This document shows positions 57,421 through 64,000 of a stretch of 64,000 nt of DNA, piece by piece (positions within the stretch are counted from its first letter, which is position 1; each line of letters begins with the position of its first letter). A model generated the notes under the pieces. It searched no databases. It was given only the letters and a program-made list of their open reading frames with translations, and was not told the DNA's origin. A program made the translations under genes and the position numbers. The stretch is from Candidatus Nitrotoga sp. SPKER (GTDB lineage: Bacteria > Pseudomonadota > Gammaproteobacteria > Burkholderiales > Gallionellaceae), in contig QFXG01000026.1 in the NCBI GenBank assembly GCA_003402285.1, positions 62,001-126,000 of the forward strand. The letters run 5' to 3'.

Positions 57421-57553
57421 TGCAGCTAGTGCAGTAGAGAGGGGGCGAAAAGTACCCGCATTGATGCAGCTAGTGCAGCAATAGCAAAGCACCTTTCGCT
57501 TCTCTAATGCAGTGAGTGCATCAATCATTCAGTCCTTGATGCAGCTACTGCAT
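57421..57553. repeat. Four 14-bp iteron-like repeats beside the winged-helix gene
   Basis: TGCAGCTAGTGCAG at 57421 and 57465, TGCAGTGAGTGCAT at 57508, and TGCAGCTACTGCAT at 57540. Each has TGCA at both ends of a 13-base core. Spacings are 44, 43 and 32 bases. The last copy lies within the 3' end of the 57525-57986 gene. Such an array next to a winged-helix gene suggests an origin of replication or an operator. Confidence 0.65.
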
Positions 57554-57986
57554 TAAGCGTTGCGATTTTTACCATCGGCGGTAGCGGGTCTTTTAGCTTG
57601 TATGCACCACGCTGAAAACCCTGTGCGGATATATCCAGTTTTCCTCCGCACTCATCCAGAGCGTGCCACGTTAAAGCATACAAGCTTGCTTTGTTCGGTC
57701 GTGCTCCCATACGAGTTTCCATGATTAGTCCGGCGTCCAACAATTCCCGTTTGGCAGCTATCAACGTATGTGTTGATTTCCAGCCCCGCCGTTTCATCAA
57801 ACTAAATGCCGCACACAGATCACCGTTATTATTGCCTCGATACTGAGCCAACAAATCAAACAGCAACATCCGCGCATGAGACCCACAACCAAGATAAGCC
57901 GCTCCATTTAACACAGCGGCGGGCACAGTGAAAAATGCACCACCGTCACGTTTGTCTTTTGCGTTTTTGTATCGGCTTTTAGCCAT
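57525..57986 (-). CDS. Winged-helix protein, possible replication initiator of the element
   Basis: A 153-residue soluble protein. The centre reads SHARMLLFDLLAQYRGNNNGDLCAAFSLMKRRGWKSTHTLIAAKRELLDAGLIMETRMG, a typical winged-helix pattern with a recognition helix at about residues 65-85. Similar short proteins in phages and satellites are annotated as replication or DNA-binding proteins. The iteron-like repeats right after its 3' end support a DNA-binding role in replication, but this is inference. The basic N-terminus (AKSRYKNAKDKRDGG) could also contact DNA. Confidence 0.65.
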   Translation of the reverse strand: MAKSRYKNAKDKRDGGAFFTVPAAVLNGAAYLGCGSHARMLLFDLLAQYRGNNNGDLCAAFSLMKRRGWKSTHTLIAAKRELLDAGLIMETRMGARPNKASLYALTWHALDECGGKLDISAQGFQRGAYKLKDPLPPMVKIATLNAVAASRTE

Positions 57987-57989
57987 TGA

Positions 57990-58742
57990 TTAACTCTTCG
58001 CCAATACATCAGTACTCGTTGCAAACTTGCTGTCCGGCATGCTTAAAGCATAAGAAGGCGCAACCTTGAGCAAAGGCAAGGCAATCGATTGCAGACCGTT
58101 TGTGGGTGCTCTATTGCGCTGCTCGCTGGCGAATTGCTCAAGCTCTTTTTTTCGGTCGTCATAGCTTGCACCACAACCAATCAATACCGTGTCCATGTTC
58201 TCCAGCTTGGCGAGCAAATCCAGATCACCGGAGCTGAGTCCGTCCCGGTCAATCTTCCCAAATTTGCCCATCAACGCCCAATTGATCATCTTCGCTTCGT
58301 TGCTGAAATGATGCGGGGAGCAGGTTTTGCCCAACCGCTGAAGCGTCAATTGCAATACTTGCCCCAATACCTTGAAGCTGGCGCTGGTTTCATGGCGCGA
58401 CTTCTTCCAGTCATAGTGCACATGCAGGCCGGACAAAATCTGGAAAATCTGGTCGTCGCACCAAACGCCGAAACGTACATCCAGCCATCGGGCAAAAGCA
58501 ACCGCCAACCGGGGATGCATCCATGTTCCCCCGTACCGTCCGCGCCGAGTTTTTAAAAGGTGCTCTTTAGGCACTTTTAGAATTTCCGCTAGCGCAGCGA
58601 GATAATTCTGCGTTTCAATGTTGTTTAGCCAGTCGGTTACCCGCCTTTTGTGTTTATCGGCAACCTCGGTCGCGTTGAACCAAGCATCTTCGGTAAAGGT
58701 CACGGCAATATCGTCAAATTCAGCCTTCACTAGGTTAGTCAT
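57990..58742 (-). CDS. KilA-N domain protein
   Basis: Read from the ATG at 58742, 250 residues. The N-terminal half is a KilA-N domain: DAWFNATEVADKHKRRVTDWLNNIETQNYLAAL, then TRRGRYGGTWMHPRLAVAFARWLDVRFGVWCDDQI, a DNA-binding fold common in phages. The C-terminal half is helical and unassigned. The start overlaps the stop of the HTH gene by eight bases with a GGGAGGG site before it. Three bases separate its stop from the winged-helix gene. Confidence 0.85.
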   Translation of the reverse strand: MTNLVKAEFDDIAVTFTEDAWFNATEVADKHKRRVTDWLNNIETQNYLAALAEILKVPKEHLLKTRRGRYGGTWMHPRLAVAFARWLDVRFGVWCDDQIFQILSGLHVHYDWKKSRHETSASFKVLGQVLQLTLQRLGKTCSPHHFSNEAKMINWALMGKFGKIDRDGLSSGDLDLLAKLENMDTVLIGCGASYDDRKKELEQFASEQRNRAPTNGLQSIALPLLKVAPSYALSMPDSKFATSTDVLAKS

Positions 58743-59085
58743 CGCAACCCTCCCTCGGCAACAGAACATATAGCGCAACACGATGAACCTTGCCGCAATC
58801 GGTTGGACGTCCTACGCGAACGGTATCAATCAGATTGCCGCGCTGCTTCAACTCCTGAATGCGTGCAGCGGGATGCATAACATCCAACTCACGACGTGCG
58901 GTTATGGTGTCCACAGGCGCGATTTTCAGACGTTCAAGCAGGCGCAATCTCTGCGAGTGCGAAGAATCATCCTGTGGTGCTTTCTGGGGAGTTTGACGAG
59001 TGTTAGAATTGCCCTGCCTGTCATCGCCAGCCGCCGCTATGGTTTCCACGCCCCCGGCGGCTTTTTCATTGTTGATTTTGTCCAT
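58735..59085 (-). CDS. Helix-turn-helix protein (HTH_39-like)
   Basis: From the ATG at 59085 (AAGGGGG upstream) it encodes 116 residues. The first 45 are a low-complexity Gln/Ser/Asp tract. The rest, QRLRLLERLKIAPVDTITARRELDVMHPAARIQELKQRGNLIDTVRV, matches the short HTH_39 domain often found in prophage regions of betaproteobacteria, followed by a KVHRVALYVLL strand. Likely a regulator or accessory DNA-binding protein of the element. Confidence 0.8.
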   Translation of the reverse strand: MDKINNEKAAGGVETIAAAGDDRQGNSNTRQTPQKAPQDDSSHSQRLRLLERLKIAPVDTITARRELDVMHPAARIQELKQRGNLIDTVRVGRPTDCGKVHRVALYVLLPREGCDD

Positions 59086-59099
59086 AATCGTCGCCCCCT

Positions 59100-59309
59100 T
59101 CATTTCGCAGAAGTGCGGCTTGCTTCCCATTGCAGCAGGTCAGCGAGTTTCCACACGGTCGTATTTGCACCCAGCTTATGCGGGGTAGGTAGGCCGTTCG
59201 TTTTGCACCAATTCCATATCGTGCTGCCCGATACACGGTAGCGAGTTCGCATATCGGCAAGACGCAGATAGGCAGGAGGGTGGGGGATTTGATTTGGTGT
59301 ATTACCCAT
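59100..59309 (-). CDS. AlpA-like transcriptional regulator/excisionase
   Basis: A 69-residue protein with a MerR/Xis-type helix-turn-helix: LRLADMRTRYRVSGSTIWNWCKTNGLPTPHKLGANTTVWKLADLLQWEAS. AlpA-like proteins activate or repress the integrase and act as excision factors in P4-type satellites. AAAGGAA precedes the ATG at 59309. It is the first of four closely spaced minus-strand genes; repeats of TTATTCCGG lie just upstream. Confidence 0.88.
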   Translation of the reverse strand: MGNTPNQIPHPPAYLRLADMRTRYRVSGSTIWNWCKTNGLPTPHKLGANTTVWKLADLLQWEASRTSAK

Positions 59310-59413
59310 GTTTGTGTTCCTTTATTCTGGAATACACAAGGCGAGATTGCCTTGCATGGATAAAACATTATATGCACGAAAAACTAAATAGCGAGGCAGG
59401 AAGAATCGTGTAA

Positions 59414-59477
59414 TTTATTCCGGACGGTTTATGGGCGTACCTTATTCCGGAAGGGTTTTCTTTAGGATTTATTCCGT
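59414..59477. repeat. Three TTATTCCGG boxes at exact 27-bp spacing upstream of alpA
   Basis: TTTATTCCGG at 59414, CTTATTCCGG at 59441 and TTTATTCCGT at 59468, each 27 bases apart, with a fourth related box TTTATTCTGG at 59321 beside the alpA start. The last box reaches into the 3' end of the DUF6387-like gene. Probable operator for AlpA or another element regulator. Confidence 0.7.
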
Positions 59478-60319
59478 TTTATTTCTTCAGCTTCCGCTTG
59501 CACATTCAATGCTATTTGCACGCTATTTGAAAAAAGGAATAAACATTTCTTCTTTGTAACTTTTCGAACCCGTTCAGCATTGTCAACTCCAATTTCACCA
59601 GGAAATAGTGCTTCACCCAACATGTGAAAAGGGATAGTTGCGTTTTCACTAGCAGCAATGGTTGTTAAATCCCAATAGGGCAATACTCGTGACGTATGCC
59701 AATCCTCAAAATCAGCCTTTGAAAACCGCCGCTTTACAGTATCTTTTGTATCGCCCTTGGTCTCATGTAGCCAGTCCTTAAATTCCATGAGTAATTGCTC
59801 ATTACTCGCATCAAGGTCGATATCTAGATAGGCTCTATTATCATTTTTATAGTAGGCTAAATTTGTGACTGGGTAAGAGAGCTTGGCGGAAGTTTCTTTT
59901 CTTTCCTTTAAGCGATCCAAGGCAGATGCAATAGAGCAATCCATGAGAACAGAATAATCATATTCAATTTCTTCTTTGTTATCTGCGTCCAGAAAAAAAC
60001 TATACGCAGTTTGTTGACTAAGATTTTTAACTACACACTGATTCGTTTGGTATGCGCTCTCATGTCTTCGCAATAGCTCTGGATATTTATATTTTAGTGG
60101 CTCCCTTTTACCAAGAAGTCCATTATATTTAATGTGGTCAAATATCTTATCTTTAGCGTGATCGAATAACCCCTCAGGATCGTAACCTGAGCCGGGTACA
60201 GCAGTTGCTGTTATCCACCTATCTCTTAATTCACTGACCCATTCAAATAAATCAAAATTGGCGCAGTCGTCATAATTTTCTAACTTGAACCATGACGGAA
60301 TTGTTTTCCAAGCTGCCAT
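59462..60319 (-). CDS. DUF6387-like protein, unknown function
   Basis: A 285-residue soluble protein with the opening AAWKTIPSWFKLENYDDCANFDLFEWVSELRDRWITA, which resembles DUF6387 proteins often found next to P4-type integrases. The middle has YLDIDLDASNEQLLMEFKDWLHETK and FSKADFEDWHTSRVLPYWDLTTIA, suggesting a helical fold with conserved acidic and aromatic residues. It lies 97 bases after the integrase stop. Members are of unknown role; a link to integrase control is possible. Confidence 0.65.
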   Translation of the reverse strand: MAAWKTIPSWFKLENYDDCANFDLFEWVSELRDRWITATAVPGSGYDPEGLFDHAKDKIFDHIKYNGLLGKREPLKYKYPELLRRHESAYQTNQCVVKNLSQQTAYSFFLDADNKEEIEYDYSVLMDCSIASALDRLKERKETSAKLSYPVTNLAYYKNDNRAYLDIDLDASNEQLLMEFKDWLHETKGDTKDTVKRRFSKADFEDWHTSRVLPYWDLTTIAASENATIPFHMLGEALFPGEIGVDNAERVRKVTKKKCLFLFSNSVQIALNVQAEAEEIKRNKS

Positions 60320-60416
60320 CGCACGCCCCTAGCGTATTGCCCCCTAAAATAAAACCCACGCCAGCGGATAAGGGTGTCCGTTTTCGCCCCGTCGGGCTAG
60401 GCGTGGATAACTCGAA

Positions 60417-61691
60417 TTATGCGCGCAGCGGGATTACCTGCGCCGCATGGTAGCTTTCAGCGTGCGGTTGATAGTCCGCCCACTTGGGCAGTTTTTTCCC
60501 CGTCTGCATCTTGTCCAGCGTGTCCGCCCAGAATTGCATCATGGCTTTTCGGTATTCTATGTAGTCCGCCCGGTTGTATGCAGCGCGTACTTGGTCTTTA
60601 TCGCCGTGCGCCAGTTGCGCTTCAATCATGTCGGGGCGGATTGTGCCCAGATTGTTTAGGAAGGTTGAGGCAATAGAACGGAAGCCGTGCCCGGTCATGC
60701 GGCCTTTGTAACCAATACGCTCTATAACCTTCAGCACGGTGTTTTCGCTAATGGTTCCGCCGTCACGATTGCGGCTAGGGAACAACGCTGGCAAGTGGCC
60801 TGTAAGCGGGTGTAATGAACGTATTACCTCTACTGCTTGACGCGATAATGGAATGCTGTGCGGTTCGCGGGCTTTCATGCGTTCCGCCGGGATTACCCAC
60901 AGCCCGGCATCTAAATCAAACTCGCTCCACTGCGCGCCGCGCACCTCGCCTGTACGAACAAAGGTCAAGGCCAGCAAACGGGTAGCAGCAAACACAATCG
61001 GGCTGGATTTCGCACGTTCCTGATAGGCGGCAAGAGCGCGTAAAAATTCTGGCAACTCTTTTTCTGACAGTGCCGCAAAATGTTTCACCTTGGGACGCGG
61101 TGCAAGTGCTCCGCTGATCTCCACCGCCGGATTGTGGCGAGAGCGTCCGCTAGCTATGCCATAGGCGAACACGGCGCGCACCCGCTGCAATATCCGCCCC
61201 CTTGTTTCAAACGTGCCTCGCGCCTCCACTGCGCGCAGTACGTCTAGTACGTCCGGTGCTTCGATTTCAGTAATCGGGCGATTTCCGAATTTCGGAAATA
61301 CTTCGCGCTCCAATACGCTGATCCAGTTAGTCGCATGGTGTGGTGTCCAGATAGGGGATTTCAGTGCGTGGAATTCGCGGGCGATTGCCTCGAATGAATT
61401 GGCCGCCGATAGTTTGGCTTGCCGTTTTTTAGCCTGCTTTTCCACTCCGGGATCAACGCCAGCAGCCAGCAGCTTGCGCGCCTCAGCATGTTTTTCTCGG
61501 GCATCTTTAAGGCCAACATCGGGATATACTCCAAGAGAAAGCCGCTTTTCTTTTCCTGCAAAGCGATATTTGAATCGCCACCACTTGCCCCCACTGGGGG
61601 CAACTTCGATATACAGCCCGCCACCGTCAGCCAGTTTGCGTGTCTTGTCCGCAGGCTTTGTATTGCGGATGGTAATGTCAGATAGCGGCAT
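60417..61691 (-). CDS. P4-type tyrosine integrase
   Basis: A 424-residue recombinase: DUF4102 arm-binding domain (PLSDITIRNTKPADKTRKLADGGGLYIEV), SAM-like core-binding domain, and a catalytic domain with the Arg in FVRTGEVRGAQWSEF, HGFRSIASTFLNN (His-x-x-Arg) and the tyrosine in VRAAYNRADYIEY. Full length. It reads away from tRNA-Gly, whose 3' end is about 300 bases from its start, the usual layout for tRNA-targeted islands. Confidence 0.93.
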   Translation of the reverse strand: MPLSDITIRNTKPADKTRKLADGGGLYIEVAPSGGKWWRFKYRFAGKEKRLSLGVYPDVGLKDAREKHAEARKLLAAGVDPGVEKQAKKRQAKLSAANSFEAIAREFHALKSPIWTPHHATNWISVLEREVFPKFGNRPITEIEAPDVLDVLRAVEARGTFETRGRILQRVRAVFAYGIASGRSRHNPAVEISGALAPRPKVKHFAALSEKELPEFLRALAAYQERAKSSPIVFAATRLLALTFVRTGEVRGAQWSEFDLDAGLWVIPAERMKAREPHSIPLSRQAVEVIRSLHPLTGHLPALFPSRNRDGGTISENTVLKVIERIGYKGRMTGHGFRSIASTFLNNLGTIRPDMIEAQLAHGDKDQVRAAYNRADYIEYRKAMMQFWADTLDKMQTGKKLPKWADYQPHAESYHAAQVIPLRA

Positions 61692-61830
61692 CTTTTTTCC
61701 CTGTTATATGTAGCCGCCAATACTTTGCACCGTTTGGCCACACTTCAATATACAATCCGCCGCCATCCCCTTTCTTGTAGGATTTGCTGGCAGGCTTTGC
61801 ATCAAGAATCACGGCATCTGTTAGCGGCAT
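61678..61830 (-). pseudogene. N-terminal stub of a second integrase, fused to the start of the intact one
   Basis: From the ATG at 61830, 50 codons read MPLTDAVILDAKPASKSYKK and then GDGGGLYIEVWPNGAKYWRL, the DUF4102 opening of another P4-type integrase. After HITGKK the frame runs into the start of the intact integrase and ends. The stub is similar but not identical to the intact N-terminus. It looks like a recombination scar between two related elements at the same tRNA. Confidence 0.8.
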
Positions 61831-61860
61831 TTGGGGGTGGAATATTTTCCATACTCAACT

Positions 61861-61882
61861 TGCCCCCAATACTGCCCCCAAT
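61861..61882. repeat. Arm-type repeat pair on the integrase side
   Basis: TGCCCCCAAT at 61861 and again at 61873, period 12, between the integrase stub and tRNA-Gly. Matches the pair at 54886-54907. Confidence 0.6.
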
Positions 61883-61992
61883 TGACACATGATGTCAATG
61901 GACACGAATGGATGGCATAAAGCATAAAGCCTGTTATTACAGGGATTGCAGCGGGATATATGAACGGGGATGGATGGTAAAAAACAGAAAGG

Positions 61993-62066
61993 TGGAGCGG
62001 GCGATGGGAATCGAACCCACGGCTCTAGCTTGGGAAGCTAGGGTATTACCATTATACGACGCCCGC
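61993..62066 (-). tRNA. tRNA-Gly (anticodon CCC)
   Basis: A complete cloverleaf: acceptor GCGGGCG / CGCCCGC, D stem GTAT/ATAC, anticodon stem CTAGC/GCTAG around loop TTCCCAA, T arm with TTCGATT, discriminator T and an encoded CCA. The CCC anticodon reads GGG. It is the integration target of the adjacent element. Confidence 0.96.
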
Positions 62067-62101
62067 ATGTAGAATAGATGTTACCTTAACCCGGCCAGAA
62101 T

Positions 62102-62311
62102 TTGAAAGTGATTTCAGTCTCCATTAACGGCGAAGTTCGCCAATTCGATAATCCTGTTACCGTCGCTACGCTCCTTGAACAGATGCAACTGACTGGCAAG
62201 CGTATCGCACTGGAACGCAACGGTGAAATCTTGCCGCGCGGACAATTTAACCAACAACTGCTGGCAGATGGCGACCAACTTGAAATTGTTGTCGCAGTCG
62301 GTGGCGGTTAA
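62102..62311 (+). CDS. thiS: Sulfur carrier protein ThiS
   Basis: A 69-residue ubiquitin-like sulfur carrier for thiazole synthesis in thiamine formation. It has SINGEVRQFDNPVTVATLLEQM and the end DGDQLEIVVAVGGG, with the terminal GlyGly that is made a thiocarboxylate. The start is not clear: TTG at 62102 or GTG at 62108, neither with a strong ribosome site. Its stop is 15 bases before thiG. Confidence 0.9.
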   Translation: MKVISVSINGEVRQFDNPVTVATLLEQMQLTGKRIALERNGEILPRGQFNQQLLADGDQLEIVVAVGGG

Positions 62312-62326
62312 TCACGGAATACATTA

Positions 62327-63112
62327 ATGAACAAAGACACACTGCTCATCGCGGGCAAAAACTATAACTCGCGCCTGTTGATCGGCACCGGCAAATACAA
62401 GGATTTTACCGAAACGCAAGAAGCAGTGGAGGCCAGTGGCGCCGAGATTATCACCATCGCCATTCGTCGCAGCAACATCGGGCAAAACCCAAATGAGCCG
62501 AATTTGCTGGATATTCTGCCGCCATCGAAATATACCCTGTTGCCCAACACGGCAGGCTGCTACAGCGCAGACGACGCCGTGCGCACGCTGCGACTCGCAC
62601 GCGAACTACTGGACGGGCACAGCCTGGTAAAGCTGGAGGTGCTGGGTGATCCGCAATCGCTTTATCCGAATGTGGTGGAGACCCTTGCCGCGGCAAAAAC
62701 GCTGGTAGCGGATGGCTTTCAGGTAATGGTGTATACCTCGGATGACCCCATCATCGCAAAGCAACTGGAAGATATTGGCTGTGTCGCCATCATGCCGCTG
62801 GCTTCGCTGATCGGCTCCGGTATGGGCATACTCAATCCGTGGAATTTGCAGCTCATCATGGATCGCGTACAAGTGCCCGTTATTGTGGATGCGGGAGTAG
62901 GCACCGCCTCAGACGCGGCCATCGCCATGGAACTCGGTTGCCATGGCGTATTGATGAATACCGCCATTGCCGCCGCACAGCAGCCAGTTTTGATGGCCTC
63001 CGCCATGAAGCAGGCCGTGGAGGCTGGCCGCATGGCATTCCTGGCCGGGCGCATGCCGAAAAAACTGTATAGCGCTTCACCCAGCTCACCGACCAGCGGA
63101 TTAATCAGTTGA
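62327..63112 (+). CDS. thiG: Thiazole synthase ThiG
   Basis: A 261-residue TIM-barrel enzyme forming the thiazole phosphate from deoxyxylulose phosphate, a dehydroglycine source and ThiS thiocarboxylate. Motifs: [82 protein letters not shown] and VLMNTAIA. Full length. It overlaps the trmB start by four bases. Confidence 0.95.
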   Translation: MNKDTLLIAGKNYNSRLLIGTGKYKDFTETQEAVEASGAEIITIAIRRSNIGQNPNEPNLLDILPPSKYTLLPNTAGCYSADDAVRTLRLARELLDGHSLVKLEVLGDPQSLYPNVVETLAAAKTLVADGFQVMVYTSDDPIIAKQLEDIGCVAIMPLASLIGSGMGILNPWNLQLIMDRVQVPVIVDAGVGTASDAAIAMELGCHGVLMNTAIAAAQQPVLMASAMKQAVEAGRMAFLAGRMPKKLYSASPSSPTSGLIS

Positions 63113-63786
63113 TACCGCAACGCTCGTCACACATTCGAAGCTATGTGCTGCGTCAAGGGCGCATCTCCAATGCACAACAACGTTGCCTTGATACGCTCCT
63201 GCCGATTCATGGTATTCCCTATCTTTCACAACCGCTGGATTTGGAAAATCTCTTCGGCAGAACTGCGACTAAAATCCTTGAGATTGGCTTTGGCATGGGC
63301 GAGACCACTGCCGCCATTGCGCAATCGCATCCGCAAAATGATTATCTTGCCCTTGAGGTGCACACTCCGGGTGTGGGCAGTTTGCTCAAACAGATTGAAG
63401 AATTAGGCTTGAAAAATATCCGCATCATCCAGCATGATGCAGTTGAAGTGCTACGCGACATGCTGGCGGATAATGTATTAGACGGCGTCCATATTTTTTT
63501 CCCCGATCCTTGGCACAAGGCCCGCCACAACAAGCGTCGCCTGATTCAGCCCCCGTTTGTTGCGCAACTGGTGAATAAAATAAAACCGGGTGGGTATATT
63601 CATGTCGCTACAGATTGGCAGGATTATGCTGAACAGGTACTCGCCGTGTTGGGCAGCGAAAAATCGCTGGAAAATACTGCGGCGAATTATGCTCCGCGTC
63701 CGGCTTATCGCCCGCTTACTAAATTTGAACAGCGCGGGCTGCGTCTGGGGCATGGCGTTTGGGATTTGGTGTTCAAAAAACTCTGA
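63109..63786 (+). CDS. trmB: tRNA (guanine-N7-)-methyltransferase TrmB
   Basis: A 225-residue enzyme making m7G46 in tRNA. It begins at a TTG that overlaps the thiG stop (TTGA); no better start exists before the conserved [16 protein letters not shown]. Motifs: [16 protein letters not shown] (SAM), [24 protein letters not shown] and [14 protein letters not shown]. The thiS-thiG-trmB order is usual in betaproteobacteria. Confidence 0.93.
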   Translation: MIPQRSSHIRSYVLRQGRISNAQQRCLDTLLPIHGIPYLSQPLDLENLFGRTATKILEIGFGMGETTAAIAQSHPQNDYLALEVHTPGVGSLLKQIEELGLKNIRIIQHDAVEVLRDMLADNVLDGVHIFFPDPWHKARHNKRRLIQPPFVAQLVNKIKPGGYIHVATDWQDYAEQVLAVLGSEKSLENTAANYAPRPAYRPLTKFEQRGLRLGHGVWDLVFKKL

Positions 63787-63829
63787 TCAAAAATTTGTGA
63801 GTCATCACAGGCTGACCATTCCAAAAACC

Positions 63830-64000
63830 TTACTTACGCAAAAATATTTGCAGCAAGTCATTCAAAAAATGCCGCCCCAACTCGGTCGGAGCGATACGCT
63901 GCAGGCTACGTTCAAGCAGGCCACGTTGCTCGGCCTGCTCCAGTTCCTGGCGGATCAGCAGCAAGGACAAGCTAGTACGCTCGGCAAATAGCGCATCAGC
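63830..64000 (-). CDS. hemW: HemW-like protein, C-terminal end only
   Basis: The last 57 codons of a minus-strand gene that runs off the window: FAERTSLSLLLIRQELEQAE, then RGLLERSLQRIAPTELGRHFLNDLLQIFL and the stop. This is the C-terminal helical domain of HemW/HemN-like radical SAM proteins, involved in heme delivery or synthesis. The gene converges with trmB. Confidence 0.8.
   Translation of the reverse strand, partial: ADALFAERTSLSLLLIRQELEQAEQRGLLERSLQRIAPTELGRHFLNDLLQIFLRK

Larger units (their letters stand above)
54816..62009. mobile_element. Small satellite-like integrative element in tRNA-Gly
   Basis: The span from the candidate left att core to the tRNA-Gly 3' end, about 7.2 kb. 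It carries a P4-type tyrosine integrase next to the tRNA, AlpA-like, HTH, KilA-N and winged-helix genes on the minus strand, and one cargo gene on the plus strand. There are no capsid, tail or conjugation genes, so it is a satellite or genomic island and not a full phage. Both ends hold a pair of TGCCCCCA motifs at 12-bp period. The exact edges are inferred. Confidence 0.7.

Noticed and set aside
57334-57528. 64-codon open frame on the minus strand over the iteron-like repeats
   Set aside because: Its residues follow the repeated DNA and it has no family features; the DNA repeats explain it better.
63590-63991. 133-codon plus-strand frame at the right edge
   Set aside because: It overlaps trmB and the antisense of the hemW end, both of which have conserved motifs.

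Overview
The window looks like a chromosomal segment of a chemolithoautotrophic betaproteobacterium of the Nitrosomonadales, most likely close to Gallionellaceae. The basis is moderate-GC betaproteobacterial gene content, a Calvin-cycle/glycolysis cluster in the order tkt-gap-pgk-pyk-fba, and an ncgABC-nirK operon of the kind known from Nitrosomonas. No nitrite oxidoreductase, ammonia monooxygenase or RuBisCO gene lies in the window, so its energy metabolism cannot be settled here.

Layout. 0-9.4 kb: an SDR-like protein cut by the window edge, a 2OG-Fe(II)-oxygenase-like protein, a gamma-glutamylcyclotransferase-fold protein, a polysaccharide ABC exporter (ATPase and permease) with a parvulin-type isomerase, two exported proteins and a lipoprotein. 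One exported protein carries a C9 homopolymer; the other (7221-8708) belongs to a three-copy family in this window. 9.7-21.3 kb: a type II secretion cluster on the minus strand (E-F-G-H-I-J-K, a 458-bp gap, then L-M-C/N-D). 21.5-26.1 kb: a zinc-ribbon membrane protein, prmA, accC, accB, aroQ and a PIN toxin-antitoxin pair. 26.6-33.9 kb: the carbon cluster with clear terminators. 34.2-36.2 kb: a small basic protein, PPK2 and DoxX.

36.6-48.7 kb is a copper and cytochrome locus. A near-ideal NsrR-type palindrome overlaps the promoter of ncgA-ncgB-ncgC-nirK. Around it lie a DsrE-like protein, Cu/Zn superoxide dismutase, a tetraheme cytochrome built from NcgB-like and NcgC-like modules, a DUF1264 protein, a monoheme cytochrome and CusBA copper/silver efflux genes without an outer-membrane partner. 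A plausible logic is NO/nitrite-responsive periplasmic electron transfer to copper enzymes, with copper and superoxide protection beside it.

48.7-54.8 kb is a decaying surface-polysaccharide region. A YdcF-like protein and a methyltransferase are intact. They are followed by a tandem pair of the surface-protein family (first copy frameshifted), the 3' stub of a UDP-glucuronate decarboxylase gene, and a glycosyltransferase interrupted by an in-frame stop.

54.8-62.0 kb is a small (about 7 kb) satellite-like integrative element in the 3' end of tRNA-Gly(CCC). It has a P4-type integrase, the N-terminal stub of a second integrase, AlpA-like, HTH and KilA-N proteins, a putative replication-type winged-helix gene, and one cargo gene. 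That cargo gene encodes a single-chain HTH-GHKL ATPase-STAS-like protein preceded by a phased array of 22-bp repeats that overlaps an apparently leaderless promoter. Matching paired 12-bp-period motifs lie at both ends of the element. Two further repeat arrays (27-bp spacing near alpA; 14-bp motifs near the winged-helix gene) look like operators or an origin. The cargo gene with its array is the best candidate here for an undescribed system.

62.1-64.0 kb returns to core genes: thiS, thiG, trmB and the 3' end of hemW. All calls come from reading the sequence; no database search was possible.
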